A stretch of DNA of 64,000 nucleotides from Amycolatopsis sp. (lineage in GTDB: Bacteria > Actinomycetota > Actinomycetes > Mycobacteriales > Pseudonocardiaceae): positions 310,001 to 374,000 of the forward strand of contig NZ_JAODNM010000124.1 of NCBI RefSeq assembly GCF_025464955.1, written 5' to 3'. Position numbers and translations under genes: made by a program. Shown here in pieces: positions 56,909-64,000 of the stretch. The notes under the pieces are model-generated. The model worked only from the letters and a program-made list of their open reading frames with translations. It was not told the origin of the DNA and searched no databases. Numbering within the stretch: position 1 is the stretch's first letter; each line of letters starts with the position of its first letter.

Positions 56909-57883
56909 CTACTCCGTCTTCACGAAGCCCCGCGACACCATCCAGTCGCGGGCGACTGAGCCGTAGTCGCGGCCGTCGACGTCGACCTCCTTGCAGAGCT
57001 CGACCATCTGGTCGTTGGTAAGCGCCTTGCTGATCGCGTCCAGCGGGCCACGGATGTCGGGGTGCGCGTCGAGGAACGCGGTCCGTGTGGTGACGGCGGC
57101 GTTGTACTGCGGGAACGCCTTCTTGTCGTCGTCGAGCACTTTCAGGTGCTGTCCGGCGATCCGGCCGTCGGTGGTGAACACCTCGCCGATCGGGCAGGTG
57201 CCGTTGGCCACGGCGGAGTAGATCGTGCCGATGCCGAAGTTCTTGACCTTGGTGACCGGGAAGCCGTACGCCTTGACCGCCGCGGGGAATCCGTCCTGCC
57301 GGCTCGTGAACTCGGTCTCCAGGCAGAAGACCGCCTGGTCCTTTTTCTCGGTGATGAGCTTCGTCAGGTCCGACACCGTCTTGAGGTTGTTCGCCTTGGC
57401 GTACGCCTCGGTGGTGGCAAAGGCGTACTGGTCGTTGAGCGGCGAGTAGTTCAGCCAGGTGATGCCGTTCTTCTGCTTGTCGGCGCTCGCCGTCGCGTTG
57501 TACTGCGCCAACTCACCGCCCGGGACCGGCAGCTCGTTGCCCTGGTAGTTGATCCAGCCGGTGCCGGTGTACTCCCAGGTGATGTCGGTTTCGCCGTTGA
57601 GCAGCGCCTGCCGCGACGAGTTCGAGCCATGGATGTCGGTCAGGTCGATGACATTGGCTCCAGCCGCCGAAAGCGCCATCTCCGCCATGTAGCCGAGGAG
57701 GATGTTCTCGGTGAAGTCCTTGGACCCGACGGTGACCTTCACGCCTTGCAGCGACGGGATCGGCTTGATCGAGCCGGGCAGGACCTTGAACGGGAGCGCG
57801 GTGTTGACGTCCAAGCCGCAGGCGGTCACCGAGGCGCACAGCAGCACAGCCCCGATCAGGGCGGCGATCCGGCGGTTCATCAT
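56909..57883 (-). CDS. Glycine betaine/choline-type ABC transporter substrate-binding lipoprotein
   Basis: This 324-residue secreted lipoprotein has lipobox VTACGLD (Cys22 or 23) after a signal peptide MMNRRIAALIGAVLLC. The mature part fits the ProX/OpuCC quaternary-amine binding family: KVTVGSKDFTENILLGYMAE, LTDIHGSNSSRQALLNGETD, ITWEYTGTGWINYQG, FGIGTIYSAVANGTCPIGEV and FTTDGRIAGQHLKVL. Aromatic residues Trp and Tyr in WEYTGTGW help form the ligand cage. The ATG at 57883 overlaps the permease stop (ATGA), with GAAGGG upstream. It is the last gene of the operon. Confidence 0.93.
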   Translation of the reverse strand: MMNRRIAALIGAVLLCASVTACGLDVNTALPFKVLPGSIKPIPSLQGVKVTVGSKDFTENILLGYMAEMALSAAGANVIDLTDIHGSNSSRQALLNGETDITWEYTGTGWINYQGNELPVPGGELAQYNATASADKQKNGITWLNYSPLNDQYAFATTEAYAKANNLKTVSDLTKLITEKKDQAVFCLETEFTSRQDGFPAAVKAYGFPVTKVKNFGIGTIYSAVANGTCPIGEVFTTDGRIAGQHLKVLDDDKKAFPQYNAAVTTRTAFLDAHPDIRGPLDAISKALTNDQMVELCKEVDVDGRDYGSVARDWMVSRGFVKTE

Positions 57884-58659
57884 CGCAGTCCCTTCGGGCC
57901 GAGTAGTTGTTCGGCGAGCGCGCCCAGCCAGTCGACCAGCAGCGCCAGCCCGACGGCCAGTACCGAACCGGTGATCAGCACCTTGATCAGGTTCAGCTTG
58001 TACCCGGTGTCGATCAGCAGCCCGAACCCGCCGGCGTTGACGAACATGCCGAAGGTCGCGGTGCCGACGGCCAGCACGAGCGACGTGCGCAGGCCGGCCA
58101 GGATCAGCGGGACGGCCAGGGGGAACTCGACGCGCCACAGCACACCCGACGCGGACATGCCGATCCCGCGACCGGCATCGATCAACGCGGGATCGATGCC
58201 GTCCAGCCCGACCATTGTGTTGCGCAGCACCGGAAGCAGCGAGTAGAACGCCAGCGGGATGGCCGCGACCCACAGTCCGCCGACGGCCCCGGTGACGATG
58301 AACCACAGCACCAGCACACCCAGCGCCGGCGCCGCCTGGCCGATGTTCGCGATCGCCAGGAAGAACGGTGCCGCCCACCGGGCCCACGGCCTGGTCAGGA
58401 TGACCCCCAGCGGCACGGCCACCACGACGACGATCGCCGACACCACGATGGTGATCAGCAGGTGGTCTCGCAACGCCGTCAAGAGCGAAGACGCGTTGAG
58501 GGTTTCCTTCTCGGTCGCGTTCAGTTTGCTGGTGAACACCCAGATCAGCACGCCGCCGACGATGACGACGACCGCCGCGGGCTGGGCGAACAGCCGGATC
58601 CGCTCGGCCCGCTTGGAACCGGATTCGGTGGAGAACGCCGTATCGACAGCCGCCGTCAT
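57880..58659 (-). CDS. Glycine betaine-type ABC transporter permease (OpuCB/OpuCD-like)
   Basis: This 259-residue integral membrane permease has about six helices and the EAA-like cytoplasmic loop GLDGIDPALIDAGRGIGMSA in the expected place. The N-terminal helix AVVVIVGGVLIWVFTSKLNA and LLITIVVSAIVVVVAVPLGV fit the ProW/OpuCB family. It overlaps both neighbours by ATGA, typical of a tightly coupled importer operon. A second permease (59881-60528) completes the transporter. Confidence 0.92.
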   Translation of the reverse strand: MTAAVDTAFSTESGSKRAERIRLFAQPAAVVVIVGGVLIWVFTSKLNATEKETLNASSLLTALRDHLLITIVVSAIVVVVAVPLGVILTRPWARWAAPFFLAIANIGQAAPALGVLVLWFIVTGAVGGLWVAAIPLAFYSLLPVLRNTMVGLDGIDPALIDAGRGIGMSASGVLWRVEFPLAVPLILAGLRTSLVLAVGTATFGMFVNAGGFGLLIDTGYKLNLIKVLITGSVLAVGLALLVDWLGALAEQLLGPKGLR

Positions 58660-59888
58660 GCGGACTCACCGCCCGCTTGGTCACCGACGTGATCGTCAGC
58701 GTGGTCCTCGCGCAGCTTGCGGATCGTGTCGATGACGGTGTCCAGCTCGATCGTGCCGACGAACTCGCCGCGCGCGCCGGTGACCGGAACGCTGCCGCCT
58801 TCGGCGAGCATCGCCTCCAGCGCGTCCTGCAGGGTGGACTGCAAACTGACGATGTCCCGCAGCTCGTTGCCGACGGACGCGAGCGACGTTGCCGTGGCCA
58901 GCTGGCGGATGTGTACCCAGCGCGTCGGGCGTTTGCGCTGGTCGAGGACCAGCGCGAAATGCCGGTTCTGTTCAGTCATCTTCTGCCGGACCGAGGCGGG
59001 CGTCTCGTCGATCCCGGCGGTGATCGCGTCCTGGGTGAGTTCGACATCGCGGACCCGCAGCAGCGTCAGCTGCTTGAGCGAAGCACCGGCGCCGACGAAC
59101 CCGGCGACCGTGTCGTCCGCCGGGTTGGCGAGGATCGCGTCCGGGGTGTCGTACTGCAGGATCGTCGACTGGTTGCCCAGCACGGCGATCTTGTCGCCCA
59201 GCTTCACGGCCTCGTCGAAGTCGTGCGTGACGAAGACGATCGTCTTCTTGAGTTCGGTCTGCAGCCGCAACAACTCGTCCTGCAGGTTCCCGCGGGTGAT
59301 CGGGTCGACCGCGCCGAACGGTTCGTCCATCAGCAGCACCGGCGGGTCCGCGGCGAGCGCCCGGGCGACGCCGACACGCTGCTGCTGGCCACCGGAGAGC
59401 TGGCGGGGGAAGCGGTCGCGGTAGTCCGCGGGGTCCAGCCCGACCAGCTCCATCATCTCTTCGACCCGGGCGTTGACCTTCTTCTTGTCCCAGCCGAGCA
59501 GCCCCGGCACCACACCGATGTTCTGCGAGACGGTGAAATGCGGGAACAGCCCGGCCTGCTGGATCGCGTACCCGACCCGGCGGCGCAGAGTGTCGGCGTT
59601 GAGCTTGAGCGCGTCCTCGCCACCGATGCTGATCCGGCCCGAGGTCGGCTCGATCAGCCGGTTGATCATCCGCATCGTGGTGGTCTTGCCGCAGCCGGAC
59701 GGCCCGACGAACACCACGATCTTGCCGGCGGGCACGGTCATGGTGAACTCGTTGACCGCGGCCTCCCTGGTGCCGGGATACCGCTTGGTGACCTGGTCGA
59801 GCTGGATTTCGACCCCAGAGACTTCAGACGCGGACACCTCAGACGCTGCGACTTCGGTGGCCGTCGACTCGGAAAGTGCTTCAGACAC
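58656..59888 (-). CDS. Glycine betaine-type ABC transporter ATPase with CBS-like C-terminus
   Basis: This 410-residue ATPase has Walker A VGPSGCGKTTTMRMINRL, the Q-loop AIQQAGLFPHFTVS, signature LSGGQQQRVGVARALAADPP, Walker B VLLMDEPFGAVDP and H-loop VTHDFDEAVKLG. A C-terminal region of about 130 residues contains two CBS-like repeats (LLRVRDVELTQDAITAGIDE; SLQSTLQDALEAMLAEGGS, then VPVTGARGEFVGTIEL). In OpuA-type transporters such domains sense ionic strength or nucleotides. GTG 59888, 5 bases after AAGGGG, is preferred over GTG 59894. It overlaps the upstream permease stop (59881) and couples to the downstream permease. Confidence 0.93.
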   Translation of the reverse strand: MSEALSESTATEVAASEVSASEVSGVEIQLDQVTKRYPGTREAAVNEFTMTVPAGKIVVFVGPSGCGKTTTMRMINRLIEPTSGRISIGGEDALKLNADTLRRRVGYAIQQAGLFPHFTVSQNIGVVPGLLGWDKKKVNARVEEMMELVGLDPADYRDRFPRQLSGGQQQRVGVARALAADPPVLLMDEPFGAVDPITRGNLQDELLRLQTELKKTIVFVTHDFDEAVKLGDKIAVLGNQSTILQYDTPDAILANPADDTVAGFVGAGASLKQLTLLRVRDVELTQDAITAGIDETPASVRQKMTEQNRHFALVLDQRKRPTRWVHIRQLATATSLASVGNELRDIVSLQSTLQDALEAMLAEGGSVPVTGARGEFVGTIELDTVIDTIRKLREDHADDHVGDQAGGESA

Positions 59889-60528
59889 GGACACCCCTTG
59901 AGATGGTGAGACGTTTGATCACTACGTAGATGCCGTCCAGGACCAGCGCGAGGATGACCACGCCGAGCGTCCCGGTGAGTGCCTGGTTGAGCGAGTTGGC
60001 GCTGCCGGCGTTGGTGAGCCCATCGAAGACCTCGCCGCCGAGACCCGGGCCCTTCGCGTAGGCCGCGATGACCGCGATGCCCATGAGCATCTGCGTCGCG
60101 ACCCGCATCCCGGTCAGGATCGCCGGCCACGCCAGCCGGAGCTCGACCCTGGTCAGCACGCCGAAACGGCTCATCCCGATGCCCTTGGCCGCGTCACTGA
60201 TCGCGGGATCCACGCCCGCCAGCCCGACGATCGTGTTGCGCACGATGGGCAGCAGGCCGTAGAGCACCAACGCGACCACCGTGGTCGTCGAGCCGAGCCC
60301 GAACACCGGGATCAGCAGGCCGAGGAGCGCGAACGACGGCACGGTCAAGATGGTGCTCGCCAGCGCGGTGGCCAATGCCGAACCGAGCGGACTGCGGTAG
60401 ACGGCGATACCGATGATGACGCCGATGACCGCGGCGATGATCGTGCACTGCACGACCGCGCTCACGTGGAGCAGGCCTTGCAGCCAAAGCCGGCTCCATC
60501 GATCGGACACGTACTGGAACAGGTTCAC
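59881..60528 (-). CDS. Glycine betaine-type ABC transporter permease (first of operon)
   Basis: This 215-residue permease leads the importer operon. It has five to six helices and the EAA-like loop GVDPAISDAAKGIGMSRFGV. The start region MNLFQYVSDRWSRLWLQGLL, and SALATALASTILTVPSFALL, are typical of ProW/OpuCB-like permeases. GTG 60528 is chosen because AGGGGGGTGG lies just upstream; an in-frame GTG at 60561 is also open. The promoter should be in the 348-base region upstream. Confidence 0.9.
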   Translation of the reverse strand: MNLFQYVSDRWSRLWLQGLLHVSAVVQCTIIAAVIGVIIGIAVYRSPLGSALATALASTILTVPSFALLGLLIPVFGLGSTTTVVALVLYGLLPIVRNTIVGLAGVDPAISDAAKGIGMSRFGVLTRVELRLAWPAILTGMRVATQMLMGIAVIAAYAKGPGLGGEVFDGLTNAGSANSLNQALTGTLGVVILALVLDGIYVVIKRLTISRGVRV

Positions 60529-60779
60529 CCGTTCCCACCCCCCTTGGGCTGTGTTGATCACTGCTGGATCACCGTCGAAGCAACGTTGGAAACAGCGAAA
60601 CCCGCTGGTCCAGCGCTCGTGGCGGCGTCAACCGGCAGAACACCGATGGGCTCGCACCACCGCCGTTCGACCGTCCGATGGTGGGCTCACCGTTCCCCAT
60701 CACGCGGAGTTCGGCAACCGTCACGACCTTGGAAGACACCTTTCCGCCGCTGGTCAGGAGCGGTTGACCTGGGAGTATG

Positions 60780-60811
60780 CGCAAACTCAACTATTTTCCT
60801 TCGAGTTTGCG
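60780..60811. repeat. Inverted repeat CGCAAACTC / GAGTTTGCG
   Basis: Perfect 9-base arms are separated by the AT-rich 14-base loop AACTATTTTCCTTC. It lies 66 bases before the His-rich membrane protein gene and resembles the repeat at 51815-51836. Confidence 0.5.
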
Positions 60812-60815
60812 ACCG

Positions 60816-60841
60816 AGCGTGTTCACCACGCGGAACACGCT
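60816..60841. repeat. Inverted repeat AGCGTGTTC / GAACACGCT
   Basis: Perfect 9-base arms are separated by ACCACGCG. The repeat lies 4 bases after the previous repeat and 36 bases before the GTG of the His-rich membrane protein. It is well placed for an operator of the copper locus. Confidence 0.5.
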
Positions 60842-60876
60842 GGCGTGCCGCGTCGGCCGTCCCATACCCTCAGTGC

Positions 60877-61428
60877 GTGAGCAACCACCGGGCCGACTAC
60901 AACGCGCTACGCGTTGTGCGCGGCGGGTTGCTCGGGGTCAGTTCCGGGGCCCTCGCCGTCACCGCCCACGCGCTCGGCGACGGCGGTCTGCCCGACGCGT
61001 CGCTGACCATCGTGCTGACGGCGCTGATCGGTTGGGTGGCCGCAGCCCTCGCCACGAAGACAAAGGGCCTTCCCGGCATCCTCGTCGTGCTCGGCGTCGG
61101 ACAGTTGGTCATGCACCTCGTGCTCACCGTCCTGATGACGCACTCGGAGCACGAGGCAGCCGCGCCGATCGTCGTCCACGGCGACAAGATGACAGCCGCG
61201 CACGTGAGCGCGACGGTCGTGACGGCTCTGCTCGTCACTCGCGCCGAGGCGCTGCTGCGCGTGGCCGCCGGCGTGATGCGGATGCTGTTGCCGGTCGTCT
61301 GGCTGCCGGTGCCGGTCCCCGCGGCCGCGCCCAAGCCGCCCCTGCTCTTTCCCGCCGGTGCCAGTGACCTGGCCGGCGTCCTGATCCGCCGCGTCCACGG
61401 CAGGCGCGGCCCACCCGCTTACTCCTGA
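60877..61428 (+). CDS. His-rich membrane protein upstream of copper genes
   Basis: This 183-residue protein has about four transmembrane helices (VRGGLLGVSSGALAVTAHAL, LTIVLTALIGWVAAALATK, GILVVLGVGQLVMHLVLTVL, AHVSATVVTALLVTRAEALL). The loop MTHSEHEAAAPIVVHGDKMT carries several His, Met and Glu residues that could bind metal. It precedes ycnI-copC-copD by 72 bases on the same strand. A copper-handling role is inferred from this. GTG 60877 has no clear ribosome site and may be leaderless. Confidence 0.7.
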   Translation: MSNHRADYNALRVVRGGLLGVSSGALAVTAHALGDGGLPDASLTIVLTALIGWVAAALATKTKGLPGILVVLGVGQLVMHLVLTVLMTHSEHEAAAPIVVHGDKMTAAHVSATVVTALLVTRAEALLRVAAGVMRMLLPVVWLPVPVPAAAPKPPLLFPAGASDLAGVLIRRVHGRRGPPAYS

Positions 61429-61499
61429 ACCGAACCCTTTTCTCCCCGCTCCGGCGAACCCCCGCGGTTTGCCGGCTTCCACTCGTTCAGGAGTCGATC

Positions 61500-62273
61500 T
61501 TGTCCAGTAAGAACTTCCTCAAACGTGCCGGTTTCGTGTCGATGGCGGTCGCCGCCACCGGCCTGCTCGGCGCGGGCGTGGCGTCCGCGCACGTCACGGC
61601 CAACGTCTACGGCTCGCAGCCGACCAAGGGCGGCTACGCGGCCATCTTCTTCCGCGTTCCCAACGAAGACGCGAACCTCGGCACCATCGGGCTCGAGGTG
61701 GACTTCAAGCCCGAGTACGGCATCGGCGGCGTCCGAACCAAGCCGGTTCCGGGCTGGACCGCGGTGGTCACCACGTCCGACCTGCCCGCTCCGGTGAAGA
61801 CCGCTTCGGGCACCGAGGTCACCAAGGCCGTCACGAAGGTCGTCTGGACCGCCCAGCCCGGCAACAAGATCGCCGCCGGCTCGAGCGAGTTCCAGGAGTT
61901 CGAGGTCAGCGCCGGCCCGCTGCCCAACAACGTCGACGAGCTGGTGTTCCCGACGATCCAGACCTACGAAGGCGGAAAGGTCGTCGACTGGACCCAGCTG
62001 AGCACCCCCGGTGCCGCCGAGCCCGAGCACCCGGCGCCGACCGTCCAGCTGGCCGCGCAGGTCAGCGGGGACGGCGACAGCCCGGCGATGAACATGGGCG
62101 GCACCACAACGACCGAAGCCGCCGCGCCGAGCGGCAGTGACAACACCGCCCGCTGGCTCGGCGGAGCCGGCTTGGTGGTCGGCGCGCTCGGACTCGGCGT
62201 CGGCGCGGGCGCGACGCTGCGGGCCCGCAAAGCGGGAGCTGCCGGATCGAACAGGACCGAAGGAACCGAATAA
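61500..62273 (+). CDS. ycnI: YcnI family (DUF1775) copper-binding protein
   Basis: This 257-residue protein has a signal peptide ending ASA, so that the mature protein begins HVTANVYGSQPTKGGYAAIF. The N-terminal histidine, with nearby Trp and Glu, binds Cu2+ in the family. The DUF1775 domain is followed by a linker with Met/His (NMGG) and a C-terminal transmembrane helix (GGAGLVVGALGLGVGAGATL). AGGAG lies 6 bases before the TTG start at 61500, the only well-placed start. Its stop overlaps the copC start by 1 base (TAATG). Confidence 0.92.
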   Translation: MSSKNFLKRAGFVSMAVAATGLLGAGVASAHVTANVYGSQPTKGGYAAIFFRVPNEDANLGTIGLEVDFKPEYGIGGVRTKPVPGWTAVVTTSDLPAPVKTASGTEVTKAVTKVVWTAQPGNKIAAGSSEFQEFEVSAGPLPNNVDELVFPTIQTYEGGKVVDWTQLSTPGAAEPEHPAPTVQLAAQVSGDGDSPAMNMGGTTTTEAAAPSGSDNTARWLGGAGLVVGALGLGVGAGATLRARKAGAAGSNRTEGTE

Positions 62274-62821
62274 TGCGGAAAGTGTTCACCACGGCCGGGG
62301 TGGCCCTGGTGCTGATGGTCACCATGGTCACCCCCGCGCTGGCACACGACGTGCTGATCTCGACGGACCCGGTGAAGGGCGCGCAGCTCACCACCGGTCC
62401 GGCCAAGGTCACGCTCACGTTCGACCAGTACGTGCAGACCGGCGGCGCCAACGAGGACGTCAACCAGATCGCCGTCACCGGGCCCGGCGGCCAGGGGCAG
62501 TGGGCGGACAGCCCGGTCACGGTCAGCAACAACCTGGTGAGCGCGCCGTTACGGCCGCTCGGCCCGGCCGGGGTGTACACGATCGGCTACCGGATCCTGT
62601 CGGCCGACGGCCATGCGGTCACCGGCGAGTCCACTTTCACCCTGACGAAGGCGGGCACCGGCACGCCGGCGAGCGCGTCGGCGGCTACGGCCGGAACCAG
62701 CGGCCGGCAGAGTGACTCCGGTGGGGTCCCGATCTGGGTGTGGATCGCCGGCGCGGTGGTCCTGCTGGGCCTCGGCCTCACCGTCGCTCTGCGGACCGGC
62801 AGGGAGTCGCCGAAGTCATGA
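62273..62821 (+). CDS. copC: CopC-domain copper chaperone, membrane-anchored
   Basis: This 182-residue protein has a signal peptide (VALVLMVTMVTPALA) followed by mature His (HDVLISTDPVKGAQL), the N-terminal ligand of the CopC copper site. The typical CopC strands are TGPAKVTLTFDQYVQTGGAN and GVYTIGYRILSADGHAVTGE, with the second His in SADGHAV. A Ser/Thr-rich linker and a C-terminal helix (IWVWIAGAVVLLGLGLTVAL) anchor it. It is coupled to ycnI (TAATG) and to copD (ATGA). Confidence 0.94.
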   Translation: MRKVFTTAGVALVLMVTMVTPALAHDVLISTDPVKGAQLTTGPAKVTLTFDQYVQTGGANEDVNQIAVTGPGGQGQWADSPVTVSNNLVSAPLRPLGPAGVYTIGYRILSADGHAVTGESTFTLTKAGTGTPASASAATAGTSGRQSDSGGVPIWVWIAGAVVLLGLGLTVALRTGRESPKS

Positions 62822-63846
62822 CCAGGGCCGAGACCACTTCACCCAGCCGCTATTCCGTTCTCTTCTGCGTGATCACGGCCGGGCTGGCCGGCGCGCTCAT
62901 CGGCCTCGCGCTGTCCACCACGGCCCAGATTCCCGGGGTGGAGAACGTCAGTGAGGTGGTCACGGTCGCCATCCCGATCGTGCGCGTACTGCTGGATATC
63001 GCGGCCGTCGTCACGATCGGGCTTTCGCTGCTTTCGGTACTGGTCGGTTACGACCGCCCGAAGCTCAGCGAACCGGTGATGAAGCTGGCCCGGCCGGCGG
63101 CGGTGGCGAGCGCGCTGGTCTGGGCGGTCACCGCGCTGGTCGCGCTGGTGCTGCAGACAGCCGAATACCGGCCCCGGCTGAAGACGATCTCCCTCACCGA
63201 CGTGTGGGCGTACATCGTCGAGGTCGGGGCCGGTAAGGCGCTGCTCATCGTCGCCGTGCTGGCACTTCTGCACGGCGTCGTCGGGCTGCTCTCGCTGCGC
63301 CACGGCGAGAAGGTGCCGGCCGAGGTGCGCGTCGGGCTGGGGCTGTTCGCCCTGCTCCCGCTGCCGGTCACCGGGCACGCGTCGAACTGGACCTATCACG
63401 ACTACACGATGATCTCGATGGAGCTGCACGTGATGAGCGCCGTCACGTGGACCGGCGGGCTCGGCGCGATGACGGTGCTGCTCATCGGCAACCGGACGCT
63501 GCTGGCCCACGCGATGCCCCGGTTCTCCAAACTCGCGACCCTCTGCCTGATCGCGTCGACGGTCACCGGGCTGTTCAACGGCATGGTCGAGATCCTGCTG
63601 AACCCGGTGCTGAGCTTCTGGGCCGGCCTGTTCACCACCCCATACGGCCAGCTGATGCTCCTCAAGCTCGCGTGCACCGGGGTCATCGCGCTGCTCGGCG
63701 CGCACGCCCGCTGGCGGCTGATGCCGCAGATCATCCGGCACAACCGCACGGCGCTCGCCACCTGGGCGACGCTCGAGCTGACCGTCATGGGACTCGCGTT
63801 CGGTTTCGCGGTCGTCCTGGCCCGCGCACCGGTCGCCGTTGGCTGA
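62818..63846 (+). CDS. copD: CopD family copper membrane protein
   Basis: This 342-residue membrane protein has about nine helices and CopD motifs, including TGHASNWTYHDYTMISMELH and VMSAVTWTGGLGAMTVLLIG. Their histidines and Met/Trp fit a path for copper across the membrane. It overlaps copC by ATGA. With YcnI and CopC it should import or hand on copper, which secreted cuproenzymes such as the LPMO in this window also need. The region after it to 64000 holds no gene that can be called. Confidence 0.93.
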   Translation: MTRAETTSPSRYSVLFCVITAGLAGALIGLALSTTAQIPGVENVSEVVTVAIPIVRVLLDIAAVVTIGLSLLSVLVGYDRPKLSEPVMKLARPAAVASALVWAVTALVALVLQTAEYRPRLKTISLTDVWAYIVEVGAGKALLIVAVLALLHGVVGLLSLRHGEKVPAEVRVGLGLFALLPLPVTGHASNWTYHDYTMISMELHVMSAVTWTGGLGAMTVLLIGNRTLLAHAMPRFSKLATLCLIASTVTGLFNGMVEILLNPVLSFWAGLFTTPYGQLMLLKLACTGVIALLGAHARWRLMPQIIRHNRTALATWATLELTVMGLAFGFAVVLARAPVAVG

Positions 63847-64000
63847 CCCTGCTCGATCATCAGGGCACTTCACCCGATAAGGTGGCGCACGGTAGTTGCA
63901 ACTTGCTCATTTGGACTTGCGGATCGGCCGAACAGGGTGATCAGTCGGGCCGAATTCTCTACTCGGAGCGGGTGTCCGGGCCGAAAACGACGAACGGTCA

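Larger units (their letters stand above)
60529..60876. other. 348-base intergenic region with two inverted repeats
   Basis: This divergent region lies between the ABC importer operon (minus) and the copper locus (plus). No gene-like frame was found that fits either strand. The half nearest the copper locus holds two inverted repeats (60780-60811 and 60816-60841), probably regulatory. The other half should carry the importer promoter. Confidence 0.6.

Noticed and set aside
60529..60876. Protein-coding frames in the gap between the ABC importer and copper locus
   Set aside because: The frames there are Arg/Pro-rich, lack ribosome sites and do not extend to recognisable domains.
63847..64000. 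Start of a further gene at the right edge
   Set aside because: The stretch is non-coding in appearance and too short to support a call; short CCCTG/CAGGG arms after copD may be a weak terminator.

Overview
The window is a 64 kb chromosomal segment from a high-GC actinomycete. GTG and TTG starts are common, and ATGA-type gene overlaps are frequent. It carries sites resembling DasR (dre), IdeR/DtxR and CRP/GlxR-type operators. ECF sigma factors are paired with, or fused to, membrane regulators. The gene content (two DUF485/SSS acetate-type symporter loci, DUF5926, DUF6474-like, YcnI-CopC-CopD) would fit a Pseudonocardiaceae member such as Amycolatopsis; the genus is inferred, not shown. No insertion sequence, prophage, CRISPR array or rRNA was seen. 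One tRNA gene, tRNA-Gly(GCC), is present.

Layout. 1-9.1 kb: the 5' part of cydA (runs off the left edge), an S41 protease, a GDT1-type cation transporter, a DUF998 membrane protein, a translationally coupled unknown gene plus IclR regulator, and an SBP-VWA fusion with a helical partner. 9.1-13.4 kb: iron-linked genes (DUF2470 gene with a strong IdeR-like box, ferritin with several boxes), a PPOX-fold protein, a CPBP protease and arginine deiminase. 13.4-18.9 kb: an ECF sigma factor with its membrane partner, DUF952, DUF5926, a cytochrome P450, and a rhodanese/DUF4328 pair. 18.9-26.8 kb: two monocarboxylate-symporter loci. One is DUF485-actP, with a CRP-like site upstream. The other is a five-gene minus-strand run of LytS kinase, S49 peptidase, LytTR regulator, small membrane protein and SSS symporter. 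27-31.2 kb: Fpg/Nei glycosylase, a one-piece ECF sigma/zinc-finger/membrane protein, tRNA-Gly, and a secreted AA10 LPMO with two dre-like sites.

31.2-33.9 kb is an islet of small defence-type genes: YiaAB, Imm7-like, DUF2716-like, a short remnant, an unknown gene, and a complete YefM-YoeB toxin-antitoxin pair with its palindromic operator. 34-43.3 kb looks like a cell-surface glycan locus: an acyltransferase-3, a 1064-residue methyltransferase/coiled-coil/GT2/GT4 polypeptide, a second methyltransferase and an AlgX/AlgJ-like SGNH O-acetyltransferase. It is bracketed by two paralogous proteins that share a SHOCT-like N-terminus, a Pro/Gln-rich linker and one membrane span. 43.3-49.9 kb: a 27-residue membrane micro-ORF, a NarL-type two-component system, an XRE regulator divergent from an MFS efflux pump, a truncated enoyl-CoA hydratase fragment, and an ECF sigma factor coupled to a double-VOC protein. 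50-56.9 kb: gamma-glutamyltransferase, UDP-glucose dehydrogenase, an SDR, a GNAT and a TM0106-type nuclease. 56.9-60.5 kb: a complete glycine-betaine-type ABC importer operon. 60.9-63.8 kb: a copper locus of a His-rich membrane protein, YcnI, CopC and CopD.

The best candidates for less-described biology are the paralog-bracketed glycan locus with its multi-domain MT-GT-GT enzyme, the one-piece ECF regulator, the LytS/S49/LytTR/symporter operon, the orphan immunity islet, and a dispersed palindromic repeat family (copies near 10.0, 16.3 and 56.9 kb).
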